A stretch of 64,000 nt of DNA from Marisediminitalea oceani (GTDB lineage Bacteria > Pseudomonadota > Gammaproteobacteria > Enterobacterales > Alteromonadaceae), in contig NZ_RCUA01000086.1 in NCBI RefSeq assembly GCF_003731635.1, positions 62,001-126,000 on the forward strand, written 5' to 3'. Positions 8,279 to 16,144 of the stretch are shown here, piece by piece. How positions within the stretch are numbered: the first letter of the stretch is position 1; every line of letters starts with the position of its first letter. The notes below the pieces were generated by a model, which worked only from the letters and a program-made list of their open reading frames with translations, ran no database searches and was not told where the DNA came from. The translations under genes and the position numbers were made by a program.

Positions 8279-9058
8279 TTATACCCAGCCTGCATCGATT
8301 ATCAGCGTTTGCGCTGTCATCATTTTGCTATCGTCAGCGGCGAGAAATAATGCCGCGTTGGCAATATCGATGGGTAACAGAGTTTCATGAATACACTGGG
8401 CCTGTTGTACTTCCTGAACAATTTCAGGACCAGCCCAACGGGTCATCTGTCTTTCGGTCATCACCCAGCCCGGCACCAGCGTGTTCACCCGTATATGCTC
8501 AGGACCCAGTTTAGCAGCCAGGGTCCTGGTCAGGCCATCAATTGCTGCTTTAGCCGTCGTATAAACGGGCATACAAGTTTGCTTCTGGCGCCAGCTTACC
8601 GACCCCATATTCACAATACTGCCGCCACCGCAGCGGCGCATTTGCTCGACAACCGCCTGGGCGGCAAAAAAGCTCGGACGCAGGTTTACATTAATGCGAT
8701 CATTCCAGTATTCCTCGTCCACCTCTTCAAATTCGTGACGGGTATCATCGGCCGCATTGTTAATCAGCACGCTAATGTCGCCATGCAGTTTTGCGGCCTC
8801 ACTGATAGCCCCTTTAAGGGCTTTAAGGTCGCGCAAATCGCACTCTATAAAAGTGGCCTGGCCTTTTCCGGCCTGCGCTATTCGTTCTACCAATGCCTGA
8901 CTCTTGTCTACATTGACATCAACAAAACACACCCGGGCTCCCTGTGCACAAAATCGTTCCACCATAACCTCGCCAATACCTGTTCCACCGCCGGTAATAA
9001 ATACGCTGCGGTTGTTCAGGCTTGGATAACAGGCTGAAGTATCAGACGACTGGGTCAT
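8279..9058 (-). CDS. SDR-family sugar dehydrogenase
   Basis: A 259-residue classical short-chain dehydrogenase. It shows the nucleotide motif TGGGTGIG near residue 22, an acidic residue at the end of the second strand (VDVN, consistent with NAD preference), NNAAD, and the catalytic set Ser (GSVSW) with YTTAK. The C-terminal PGWVMTE and ADDSKMMTAQTLIIDAGW are typical. The most likely role is oxidation of an aldose (arabinose, galactose or fucose type) at C1 to a lactone, because a GntR regulator precedes it and a lactonase follows in the same cluster. SDR substrates cannot be inferred from sequence alone. The C-terminal cofactor half is intact. Confidence 0.85.
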   Translation of the reverse strand: MTQSSDTSACYPSLNNRSVFITGGGTGIGEVMVERFCAQGARVCFVDVNVDKSQALVERIAQAGKGQATFIECDLRDLKALKGAISEAAKLHGDISVLINNAADDTRHEFEEVDEEYWNDRINVNLRPSFFAAQAVVEQMRRCGGGSIVNMGSVSWRQKQTCMPVYTTAKAAIDGLTRTLAAKLGPEHIRVNTLVPGWVMTERQMTRWAGPEIVQEVQQAQCIHETLLPIDIANAALFLAADDSKMMTAQTLIIDAGWV

Positions 9059-9119
9059 AAAAAATCACCATAGATGATGGCTCAGTACACACCAACTTTC
9101 GTTGTTAAATAAAAATTCG

Positions 9120-9839
9120 TTACGCTGACAGTTCTGATTCAGCAATTTTCAGCTCAATGTAAGCCATTGCTTCATCTATCAGATACGCCATCATGTTTTT
9201 GGCTCGCTCTGCTTCACCATTTTTGATCGCCTGGTAAATCTTGCGATGTTCGTCGGCAATGGTTTGCAGGCTGTCCTTGGCATTAGTCGTATACTGAAAG
9301 CTTACATTTAAAGCGGTGCTGATGAAATCCCGTAGCTGATAGAAAAAGCGATTGCCACTGGCAAGTAAAATGGCCGTATGAAATTCTAAGTCGGGCTGAT
9401 GGATAGAGCCGTCGGTTTGAGCTGCATTATCCATGGCATTTAACGCCACCTCGATTTGCGCAATGGCTTCCGGTGCCCCGTGTTTGGCTGCCAATGCTGC
9501 CGCCTGTGGCTCAATGGCCAGACGCATTTGCAAAAACTCTTTCAATACCAGCAATGAAGGGCTGCTCTCAAACATCCACCCCAGTACGCTGGTATCATAT
9601 AAGTTCCAGTTTTCCGGCGGTTCAACCCGAATCCCCTGGCGCGGCCGGGAGGATATTAACCCCTTCGCTGCCAGCATTTTCACTGCTTCGCGCACTGCAG
9701 TACGACTGATGCCATACTCGGTACAAAGCTGAGCTTCAGTTGGAAGGCCTGAGCCCTCGCCATAGACTCCTGCAATAATCGCTTTACCCAATTCGTTGGT
9801 AACGCGTTGCGACAGGTTTAAATTCTCAATTCGCGCCAT
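9120..9839 (-). CDS. GntR-family regulator, FadR subfamily (DgoR-like)
   Basis: A 239-residue regulator. The N-terminal winged helix-turn-helix spans about residues 8-75 (LPTEAQLCTEYGISRTAVRE, then LAAKGLISSRPRQGIRV). The C-terminal FCD effector domain has the metal-binding Asp/His pattern DLEFHTAIL near residue 150 and EHRK near 195. NWNLYDTSVLGWMFE matches what is remembered of DgoR, the galactonate regulator. It is 61 bases upstream of the SDR gene and probably co-transcribed. It should respond to a sugar acid or lactone and repress this cluster and perhaps the divergent symporter at 10.1 kb. AT-rich palindrome-like elements on both sides are candidate operators. Confidence 0.88.
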   Translation of the reverse strand: MARIENLNLSQRVTNELGKAIIAGVYGEGSGLPTEAQLCTEYGISRTAVREAVKMLAAKGLISSRPRQGIRVEPPENWNLYDTSVLGWMFESSPSLLVLKEFLQMRLAIEPQAAALAAKHGAPEAIAQIEVALNAMDNAAQTDGSIHQPDLEFHTAILLASGNRFFYQLRDFISTALNVSFQYTTNAKDSLQTIADEHRKIYQAIKNGEAERAKNMMAYLIDEAMAYIELKIAESELSA

Positions 9840-10050
9840 GGATTATAATCTTTCTGCTTACGGCCATAACCACGGATAATATCATATTTATCGGTGGTAC
9901 CTGTTGGCTTTATTGTTAATATAGTTGTTCACATCATAGAGTTGTAAGCCCCCAACGTGCAAGCGTTTAAAATTGATCCAGCACTAAAAACAATCTATTA
10001 ACGCCATTATGGAATTTAACGCTGTTTTAACAAAAAGCTTTTCATTACCC
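9840..10050. other. Divergent regulatory region between the GntR gene and the second symporter
   Basis: AT-rich. GATAATATCATATTTATC at 9877-9894 is a loose palindrome and shares GATAATATCA with the araB/transaldolase region at 60356-60365. No gene was seen here. Together with the element at 10051-10067 it could serve both directions. Confidence 0.4.
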
Positions 10051-10067
10051 ATATTGTAATATAATAT
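10051..10067. promoter_or_regulatory. Putative operator, TGTAATATAATAT-type
   Basis: ATATTGTAATATAATAT lies 45 bases upstream of the symporter start. It is almost identical to the reverse complement of the site at 8101-8120. Confidence 0.45.
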
Positions 10068-10111
10068 TTTTTAATTATTTTGAGCTGACATCATGGTATC
10101 AGGGTTATTAC

Positions 10112-11740
10112 ATGGTTGAATTAAGTACACTCGACTGGCTGGTTCTGGCTGGTTTTTTTATTTTGTTGCTTGGCGTGGTCGGGATGTCCATGCGGCAAAA
10201 AGAGGAAGATACGGCGGATTATTTTCTTGCCGGTCGTAACGCCAGCTGGCTGGTAATTGGTGCCTCAATTTTTGCCTCAAATATTGGCTCTGAGCATTTG
10301 GTGGGTCTGTCTGGCTCTGGTGCCCAGTCGGGTATGGCGCTTGCTCACTGGGAATTACAGTCGTGGATCATATTGCTACTTGGTTGGGTGTTTGTGCCCT
10401 TCTACTGGAGCAGCAAAGTTTACACCATGCCGGAGTTCCTGGAACGCCGCTACAACTCTGCTTCACGTACCTTCCTGTCGGTAATTTCGCTGGTCAGTTA
10501 CGTATTAACCAAGGTTGCTGTAACAGTCTATGCCGGCGGTATTGCGTTTAAAACTATCCTTGGCATCGACAGCATCTGGGGCATCGACTTCTTCTGGATA
10601 TCGGCACTGGGTCTGGTCATTATCACCGGTATCTACACCGTACTCGGTGGCATGAAAGCCATCATGTGGACCTCGGTATTACAAACCCCGGTGCTAATCA
10701 TTGGCTCTGTAGTAATCCTGGTTGTTGGCCTAGATCAGGTTGGCGGCTGGTCTGAGGTAGAGCGCATTAACGACGCTAATCTGCATCTGATTCGCTCTGC
10801 CAGCGATGTAGACTTCCCATGGCCGGGCATCATCTTCGGCTCATTCATAATTGGTTTCTGGTACTGGTGTACCGACCAGTACATCGTACAGCGTGTATTA
10901 TCAGCTAAAGGCATTAAAGAAGCCCGCCGCGGTACCATGTTTGCCGGTTACCTGAAATTACTGCCAGTATTTATCTTCCTGTTCCCGGGCATGATTGCGG
11001 TGGCGCTTAAGGAAAAAGGTATTATCAACTACGCCAGTGCCGACCAGGCCTTCCCGACTCTGGTTGCCGAGCTGTTACCTTCCGGCGTTAAGGGGATTGT
11101 TATCGGCGGTCTGGTTGCCGCGCTAATGAGTTCACTGGCATCATTGTTTAACTCTTCTGCAACGCTGTTTACCATCGATTTCTATAAGAAATTCAAACCT
11201 GAATCCAGCGAGAAGCACCTGCTGAAAGTAGGCCGTATCGCTACTATCGTGATTGTTATTCTGGGTATCCTGTGGATCCCGGTGATGAGCTTAATCGCCG
11301 ATGTGTTGTATGAGTACCTGCAGAGTGTGCAGTCGCTGATCGCCCCAGGGATTGCAGCGGTGTTCCTGCTTGGCCTGGTAAGCCGTCGGATCACGCCAGC
11401 CGCAGGTTACGCTGGCCTGGTTTCAGGCTTTGTACTGGGCATGATCAGACTGGTCATGCTGCCGTTCAAAGACAGCCTGGCCAACACCAGCTTCGCCTGG
11501 ATTGTAGAGATGAACTGGCTGTACTACTGTATCCTGCTGTTCGTCCTGGTGACTATCATCATGATTGTGGTGAGCATGTTCACCAAAGCGGCCAGTGAAG
11601 AAAAACTGCAGGGCCTGACGTTCCGAACACTGGGCAAAGGCACTATGAAAGAAGTGGTAGACGGTCTGGATAAGTGGGATTACATCCATACCGTGGGTAT
11701 ATTAGGCATCACTGCCTTTATCTATATCCGCTTCTGGTAA
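10112..11740 (+). CDS. Sodium/sugar symporter (SSS family), SGLT-like
   Basis: A 542-residue transporter with about 14 membrane segments. It shows YFLAGRNASWLVIGASIFAS followed by NIGSEHLVGLSGSGAQSG, which is closer to animal SGLT proteins than the paralogue at 1.9 kb. GGMKAIMWTSVLQTPVLI, DQYIVQRVLSAKGIKEARRG and LMSSLASLFNSSATLFTIDFY are other family hallmarks. It should couple sodium influx to uptake of a monosaccharide. Its place beside the GntR-SDR cluster and upstream of the esterase and GH43 genes suggests arabinose or galactose, unproven. A terminator follows at 11747. Confidence 0.92.
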   Translation: MVELSTLDWLVLAGFFILLLGVVGMSMRQKEEDTADYFLAGRNASWLVIGASIFASNIGSEHLVGLSGSGAQSGMALAHWELQSWIILLLGWVFVPFYWSSKVYTMPEFLERRYNSASRTFLSVISLVSYVLTKVAVTVYAGGIAFKTILGIDSIWGIDFFWISALGLVIITGIYTVLGGMKAIMWTSVLQTPVLIIGSVVILVVGLDQVGGWSEVERINDANLHLIRSASDVDFPWPGIIFGSFIIGFWYWCTDQYIVQRVLSAKGIKEARRGTMFAGYLKLLPVFIFLFPGMIAVALKEKGIINYASADQAFPTLVAELLPSGVKGIVIGGLVAALMSSLASLFNSSATLFTIDFYKKFKPESSEKHLLKVGRIATIVIVILGILWIPVMSLIADVLYEYLQSVQSLIAPGIAAVFLLGLVSRRITPAAGYAGLVSGFVLGMIRLVMLPFKDSLANTSFAWIVEMNWLYYCILLFVLVTIIMIVVSMFTKAASEEKLQGLTFRTLGKGTMKEVVDGLDKWDYIHTVGILGITAFIYIRFW

Positions 11741-11746
11741 ACGACC

Positions 11747-11777
11747 AAGCCGGTGCCATCGTCACCGGCTTTTCTTT
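11747..11777 (+). terminator. Rho-independent terminator after the second symporter
   Basis: Nine-bp stem AAGCCGGTG/CACCGGCTT with a seven-base loop, followed by a T-rich stretch. Confidence 0.8.
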
Positions 11778-11816
11778 ATCTCCACCAAACTTGCAACGAC
11801 TACCCGGATTGACGCC

Positions 11817-12719
11817 ATGCTGAAGATACTCACCTTAATGTTACTCGTAACATTTCCTGCTACAGCAACCACATATAAAGTTTACTACCTTGGCGGCCAA
11901 TCAAACATGGAAGGCTTTGGTGAAAATATCGATTTACCGGCCAATTACCGGGCGTCACTTAAATCGGTGCCTGTTTTCCAGGGCAATCCGGTAGCCGACT
12001 TTAAACCCAACGGTGGCCTTGGCCTCTGGGATATACTGCAACCCGGCTTCGGCCGACAGTTTTATTCCGATGGCAACACCAATCAGCATTCAGACTATTT
12101 CGGCCCGGAGCTGAGCTTTGGCCATCAGATTGCCAAACTGCATCCTCAACAAAACGTGGCTCTGATTAAGTATGCACTGGGCGGCTCTGCCCTCGGTTAT
12201 GGGGTGGGTAACAACTGGTACCCTGACTACCGCCGTGGCAATGGCATAAACCAGTATGATCACTTTTTATCTACACTAGGCAATGCTTTTGCCAGCCGGG
12301 ATATCGATAGTGACGGAGAACCTGACACTCTGATCCCCGCAGGGATTATCTGGATGCAGGGCGAGTCAGATGCCTACGACAGTGAAATAACCGCCAATCG
12401 TTACCTGGATAACCTGAAAACGATGATAGCACTGTTCAGAGCCGCGCTTCGCAGCCCTGATTTACCAGTGGTCTTAGGGAAAATTACGGATTCGGGTATG
12501 GATCCCGAAGACGGTTTGCGAATGAACTGGGGCAGTCTGGTTCAACAAGCCCAGCTAGACTTTGTTGAGCAGGATAGCTGCGCGGCCCTGGTCACCGTTA
12601 CTGAAAGCTTTACCCACCTTGATGACGGCTGGCACTATACATCCGAGGATTACCTGACATTAGGGCGCCAATTTGCTGAACGAGTAGCACAACTCGAGAG
12701 TCAGTGTTCTCCTGACTAA
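11817..12719 (+). CDS. Secreted SASA/DUF303 carbohydrate esterase (CE6-like)
   Basis: A 300-residue protein with an N-terminal signal peptide (about residues 1-17, ending in TATAT). It has the SGNH-like blocks of the sialate O-acetylesterase/CE6 group: GGQSNMEGFG with the catalytic Ser near residue 29, ALGGSALG, WMQGESDAYDS, and the final DDGWHYTSEDYLTLG carrying the Asp/His pair. The family removes acetyl groups from polysaccharides such as xylan or pectin. In this arabinan/pectin setting, deacetylation of pectic or hemicellulosic side chains is likely (inference). It is located in the periplasm or secreted. Confidence 0.85.
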   Translation: MLKILTLMLLVTFPATATTYKVYYLGGQSNMEGFGENIDLPANYRASLKSVPVFQGNPVADFKPNGGLGLWDILQPGFGRQFYSDGNTNQHSDYFGPELSFGHQIAKLHPQQNVALIKYALGGSALGYGVGNNWYPDYRRGNGINQYDHFLSTLGNAFASRDIDSDGEPDTLIPAGIIWMQGESDAYDSEITANRYLDNLKTMIALFRAALRSPDLPVVLGKITDSGMDPEDGLRMNWGSLVQQAQLDFVEQDSCAALVTVTESFTHLDDGWHYTSEDYLTLGRQFAERVAQLESQCSPD

Positions 12720-12776
12720 CTACAACAGTGTTGCGTTATTCATCGTGCTATCCTCGCTGTAAAACACTCGTTAAAC

Positions 12777-12805
12777 GCAAACTGATTGCTAGTTAGTCAG
12801 TTTGC
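12777..12805. other. Perfect hairpin between esterase and AEC genes
   Basis: Nine-bp stem GCAAACTGA/TCAGTTTGC with an 11-base loop, 58 bases after the esterase stop. It lacks a T-tract, so it is either a Rho-dependent or weak terminator or an mRNA-stabilising stem. Confidence 0.5.
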
Positions 12806-12846
12806 AATGTAACCTCAAAGCAATTCCCAGCCCTGCACCACCATTT

Positions 12847-13749
12847 ATGTCAGACAGCTTTGCTTTACTGCCCATTATTGAGCGCATCTTCGCCACCGTT
12901 TTTCCGTTATTTGCCATGGTGATGGTGGGGTTTCTTTATGCCCGCAAAACCGACTCAGACATGGGCGTTGCCAACCGCATCAACATCGACATTTTTGTGC
13001 CCGCGTTAATCTTTTCTGTAATGGCATCCAAGTCTTTTGATTTGTTTAGTTATCTGGACTTAATGCTGGGGACTTTGCTGATGGTCATCGGTTCAGGCTT
13101 ACTGGCGCTACCGGTTTGTAAATGGCTGGGCGTTTCGCCCAAAATTTTCGCTCCCCCCACCATGTTTAACAACTGCGGTAACCTGGGCTTGCCGCTGGCC
13201 CTACTGGCCTTTGGAGAAGCCGGGTTGAGTGCGGCTATCGCCATGTTTCTGGTGAGTACGTTGCTGCATTTTTCGCTGGGCGTCTATATTCTGCATGATA
13301 AAGCTCAGCTAAGAACGCTGGCAACCAATCCAATGGTAATGGCTACCGCAGCCGGACTGGTATGGAGCTTATCCGGCTGGACATTACCGGTTTGGATCAG
13401 TACACCCATCGACATGCTGGGGCAGATTTCCATCCCGCTGATGTTGTTTGCGCTGGGGGTTCGCATGACCGATGTGGATTTTGCCGACTGGCGTTCCGGC
13501 CTGTTCTGGGGGTTATACGGGCCCTTAACCGGCTTTATGGTCGCTTACCCGTTTGCATTGCTGGCAGGGCTATCGAGCGAACATACGGCGTATTTTGTAC
13601 TGTTTTCAGTATTGCCACCGGCCGTACTCAATTTTATGCTGGCAGAGCGCTACAAACAGGCGCCACACACGGTGGCGTCGATTGTTTTACTCGGCAATAT
13701 TGCCAGTCTGGCGGTGGTGCCGGTGGCACTATTCTTTGTGCTCGATTAG
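12847..13749 (+). CDS. AEC-family (auxin efflux carrier-like) permease
   Basis: A 300-residue membrane protein with about ten hydrophobic segments in two halves. Family motifs include FNNCGNLGLPLALLAFGEAGL near residue 105, the C-terminal IPLMLFALGVRM and PPAVLNFMLAERY. AEC proteins move small organic anions or solutes; the substrate here is unknown. The ATG at 12847 is chosen because the longer frame begins at a TTG (12802) inside a hairpin, but no clear ribosome site precedes either, so the start is uncertain. Its stop overlaps the convergent GH43 gene by four bases. Confidence 0.85.
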   Translation: MSDSFALLPIIERIFATVFPLFAMVMVGFLYARKTDSDMGVANRINIDIFVPALIFSVMASKSFDLFSYLDLMLGTLLMVIGSGLLALPVCKWLGVSPKIFAPPTMFNNCGNLGLPLALLAFGEAGLSAAIAMFLVSTLLHFSLGVYILHDKAQLRTLATNPMVMATAAGLVWSLSGWTLPVWISTPIDMLGQISIPLMLFALGVRMTDVDFADWRSGLFWGLYGPLTGFMVAYPFALLAGLSSEHTAYFVLFSVLPPAVLNFMLAERYKQAPHTVASIVLLGNIASLAVVPVALFFVLD

Positions 13750-14780
13750 TCAGTTTTATCGCTGAAAAATACCGGAAATCCTTCCGCATCCCAGTAAATT
13801 ACCCGGGCTCTGGCGTGACGGTTAGGGTCGGTAAGTGGCGTCCCACGCAGGGTTTCGTAATCACGGCTGTGGTAAATCATCAGGTCGGTTTCGCCATCCT
13901 CGGCTTTTACAAAACTATTGTGGCCCGGGCCATAGCGTCCCACCGCGGCATTGGTGGTAAATACCGGATCTACTTTCTTGTGCCAGTTGGCAGGATCGAG
14001 TAGATCCGCGTCTTCATCGGCCCACAGCAACCCCATGGCATAGCGGTGATCGGTGGCACTGGCCGAATAGGTGATGAGCACCCGGCCGTGGCGAACAAGC
14101 ACTGCGGCCCCCTCGTTAACCTTATAACCGGCCACTTCCCAATCGAAAGTTGGCTCACTCAACAGGGTGACTGTGTCGAACCTAATGGAGGTAGGCGAGT
14201 CCATCTCGGCTATCCACAGCGCCGAATTGTAACTGCGCTTAGCATCCTGCTGTGCCCAAACCAGATACCGTTTGCCGTCATGTTCAAAGGTTGTGGCATC
14301 CAGCGAGAAAGAATCAACCGGCGTCTGAATGCGACCGGCTTCGGTCCATTCTCCGTCCATTGGGTTCGCTGCGGTATTTTTTAGCGCATACATTCTGATA
14401 CTCCAGGGCGCATCCACATCGCCGGCGGCAAAATAGATGTACCAGTCGCCGTCCACCTCGTGTAATTCCGGAGCCCAGATATTTACGCTCATCGGCCCCT
14501 TGTCGTTTTTGCGCCAGATGACTTTCGGCTCGGCAATTTTCAAATCATTAAGCCGGCAGGCAGCGCGAAGCTCTATTTCGTCAAACTTAGGTGAAGTGCC
14601 GATAAACGTATAACAGCCGTCCTCGTGCTGTACAATCCAGGGGTCGGCTCGCTGGACAACGATAGGATTATCAATAGGCTCAAGCGGGGCTGCCATCATC
14701 GGTGCGACGCTTAACGTTGCAAAGGCGGTACAGGCAATGGTCAGGCTGGTGCGCAGCATGGTTTTAAAATCAAACAACAT
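13746..14780 (-). CDS. GH43 glycosidase, exo-arabinanase / alpha-L-arabinofuranosidase type
   Basis: A five-bladed beta-propeller glycosidase of 344 residues, counted from the ATG at 14780 preceded by AAGGA; the frame itself extends to 14837. A signal peptide ends near APMMAA. GH43 catalytic signatures are visible: the base Asp in QRADPWIVQ, the pKa-modulating Asp in SFSLDATTFEHDGK, and the acid Glu in VNEGAAVLVRHGR. GPGHNSFVKAEDG is typical of the group with family-43 exo-1,5-arabinofuranosidases. It should release L-arabinose from arabinan side chains. It is transcribed divergently from another GH43 gene across a 137-bp region holding the element at 14844-14860. Confidence 0.88.
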   Translation of the reverse strand: MLFDFKTMLRTSLTIACTAFATLSVAPMMAAPLEPIDNPIVVQRADPWIVQHEDGCYTFIGTSPKFDEIELRAACRLNDLKIAEPKVIWRKNDKGPMSVNIWAPELHEVDGDWYIYFAAGDVDAPWSIRMYALKNTAANPMDGEWTEAGRIQTPVDSFSLDATTFEHDGKRYLVWAQQDAKRSYNSALWIAEMDSPTSIRFDTVTLLSEPTFDWEVAGYKVNEGAAVLVRHGRVLITYSASATDHRYAMGLLWADEDADLLDPANWHKKVDPVFTTNAAVGRYGPGHNSFVKAEDGETDLMIYHSRDYETLRGTPLTDPNRHARARVIYWDAEGFPVFFSDKTD

Positions 14781-14843
14781 AGCGAGTCCTTGGTTTAAAG
14801 ATAAACGGGCAATTGCGATTGCGCAGTTGCTAATCAATTATTA

Positions 14844-14860
14844 ATATTGTATTACATATT
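14844..14860. promoter_or_regulatory. Putative operator between divergent GH43 genes
   Basis: ATATTGTATTACATATT contains the FadR-like TGTA-N-TACA symmetry. Its reverse complement closely resembles the elements at 8101 and 10051. A single regulator could control both GH43 genes from here. Confidence 0.5.
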
Positions 14861-14917
14861 TAACATGATTATTGCTACACTAAGCAAGTTCTTTTACAGG
14901 TGCTTTCAGAGGTAAAA

Positions 14918-15970
14918 ATGATTCAAAGCCGTAAACGGAAAACCAGTGCAAACAGATTGCGCTTAGCCTTAACAAGCTTACTCAGCGGTGCCTTTTTAAT
15001 GGGCTGTGGTGCCCAGGCAAAACAGGTGGAGGTTCATGATCCGGTTATGACCAAAGCCGGCGATACTTACTATGTGTTCAGTACCGGGCCAGGGATTACC
15101 TATTACGAATCCAAAGATATGGAAAACTGGACCCTGACCGGGCGCGTATTTCCCGATGAGCCAAGCTGGGCCAAACGTATCTCTCCGAGTTTCGACGGCC
15201 ACTTATGGGCACCAGACATTTACCAGAAAGACGGTAAATTCTATCTGTACTACTCGGTTTCGGCATTTGGTAAAAACACTTCGGCCATTGGCGTAACCGT
15301 AAATGAGAGTCTCGACCCGCAGTCACCAGACTACAAATGGGTAGACTACGGTATTGTGGTGGAATCGGTGCCGCATCGTGATCACTGGAATGCCATCGAC
15401 CCGGCAATTGTTGAAGACGATGAAGGCAATGCATGGATGAGCTTTGGCTCGTTCTGGGATGGTCTGAAACTGGTTAAACTCGATGATGACTTAGTGCGTC
15501 TGGCAGAGCCGCAGGAGTGGTATTCCATTGCCAGCCGCCCAGGTTCCAATGTTGCCGACAGTGCAGATCCGGGCGAAGGCGCTATCGAGGCTCCCTATAT
15601 TTTTAAGCAAAACGGTTATTACTATTTGTTTGTCTCGTTTGATAAATGCTGTCGCGGTATGGACAGCACCTACAACGTACGCGTAGGACGCAGCAAATCA
15701 GTTACCGGTCCGTACCTCGACCGTGATGGCAAGTCGTTAATGGAAGGCGGCGGCACCATGGTGATAGAAGGTAACGACGACTGGGTAGCACTGGGTCACA
15801 ATGCGGCGTACACCTTTGACGGTAAGGACTACCTGGTGTTACACGCCTATGAAACAGCCGATAACGCGTTGCAAAAGCTACGTATTCTGCCGATTAGTTG
15901 GGATAATGACTGGCCAGTAGTTGACCCGGCCGACCTCAACAAGCGCACTACTGAACTTCTGAAAAAGTAA
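14918..15970 (+). CDS. GH43 endo-1,5-alpha-L-arabinanase, lipoprotein
   Basis: 350 residues from the ATG at 14918, which follows AGAGGT. The signal sequence ends in a lipobox (FLMG-C), so the enzyme is probably membrane-anchored. Catalytic features: base Asp in EVHDPVMTK near residue 41, Asp in HWNAIDPAIVEDDEGN, and acid Glu in GEGAIEAPYIF. LWAPDIYQKDGKFYLYYSVS and ALGHNAAYTFDGKDY are characteristic of endo-arabinanases. It cuts the alpha-1,5 backbone of arabinan into oligosaccharides that the GH43, GH51 and GH127 enzymes elsewhere in the window can finish. Confidence 0.9.
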   Translation: MIQSRKRKTSANRLRLALTSLLSGAFLMGCGAQAKQVEVHDPVMTKAGDTYYVFSTGPGITYYESKDMENWTLTGRVFPDEPSWAKRISPSFDGHLWAPDIYQKDGKFYLYYSVSAFGKNTSAIGVTVNESLDPQSPDYKWVDYGIVVESVPHRDHWNAIDPAIVEDDEGNAWMSFGSFWDGLKLVKLDDDLVRLAEPQEWYSIASRPGSNVADSADPGEGAIEAPYIFKQNGYYYLFVSFDKCCRGMDSTYNVRVGRSKSVTGPYLDRDGKSLMEGGGTMVIEGNDDWVALGHNAAYTFDGKDYLVLHAYETADNALQKLRILPISWDNDWPVVDPADLNKRTTELLKK

Positions 15971-15983
15971 CTTTTCTTCAGCT

Positions 15984-16032
15984 TCCCGTGCGTTGTCGAT
16001 GGATATGACAGACCCACGCGCACGGGAGTTTT
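15984..16032 (+). terminator. Probable terminator after the endo-arabinanase gene
   Basis: Nine-bp stem TCCCGTGCG/CGCACGGGA with a long (26-base) loop, then G and four T. It is weaker than a classical terminator because of the large loop. Confidence 0.5.
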
Positions 16033-16144
16033 CCTACTCTATTGATCCAGCCCACTGTTTTTCCATACGTTATTTCAGTATTCTGACTGTATAAATTTTC
16101 TTCTCTGTTCTCGGTTTCACAGGGTTTGTGTCGCGGGAGTTCCC

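Noticed and set aside
8387..9037. 216-residue plus-strand frame opposite the SDR gene
   Set aside because: Antisense shadow; the SDR frame has all family motifs.
13362..14003. 213-residue frame across the end of the AEC gene and start of the convergent GH43
   Set aside because: Shadow of two well-supported genes, no start signal.
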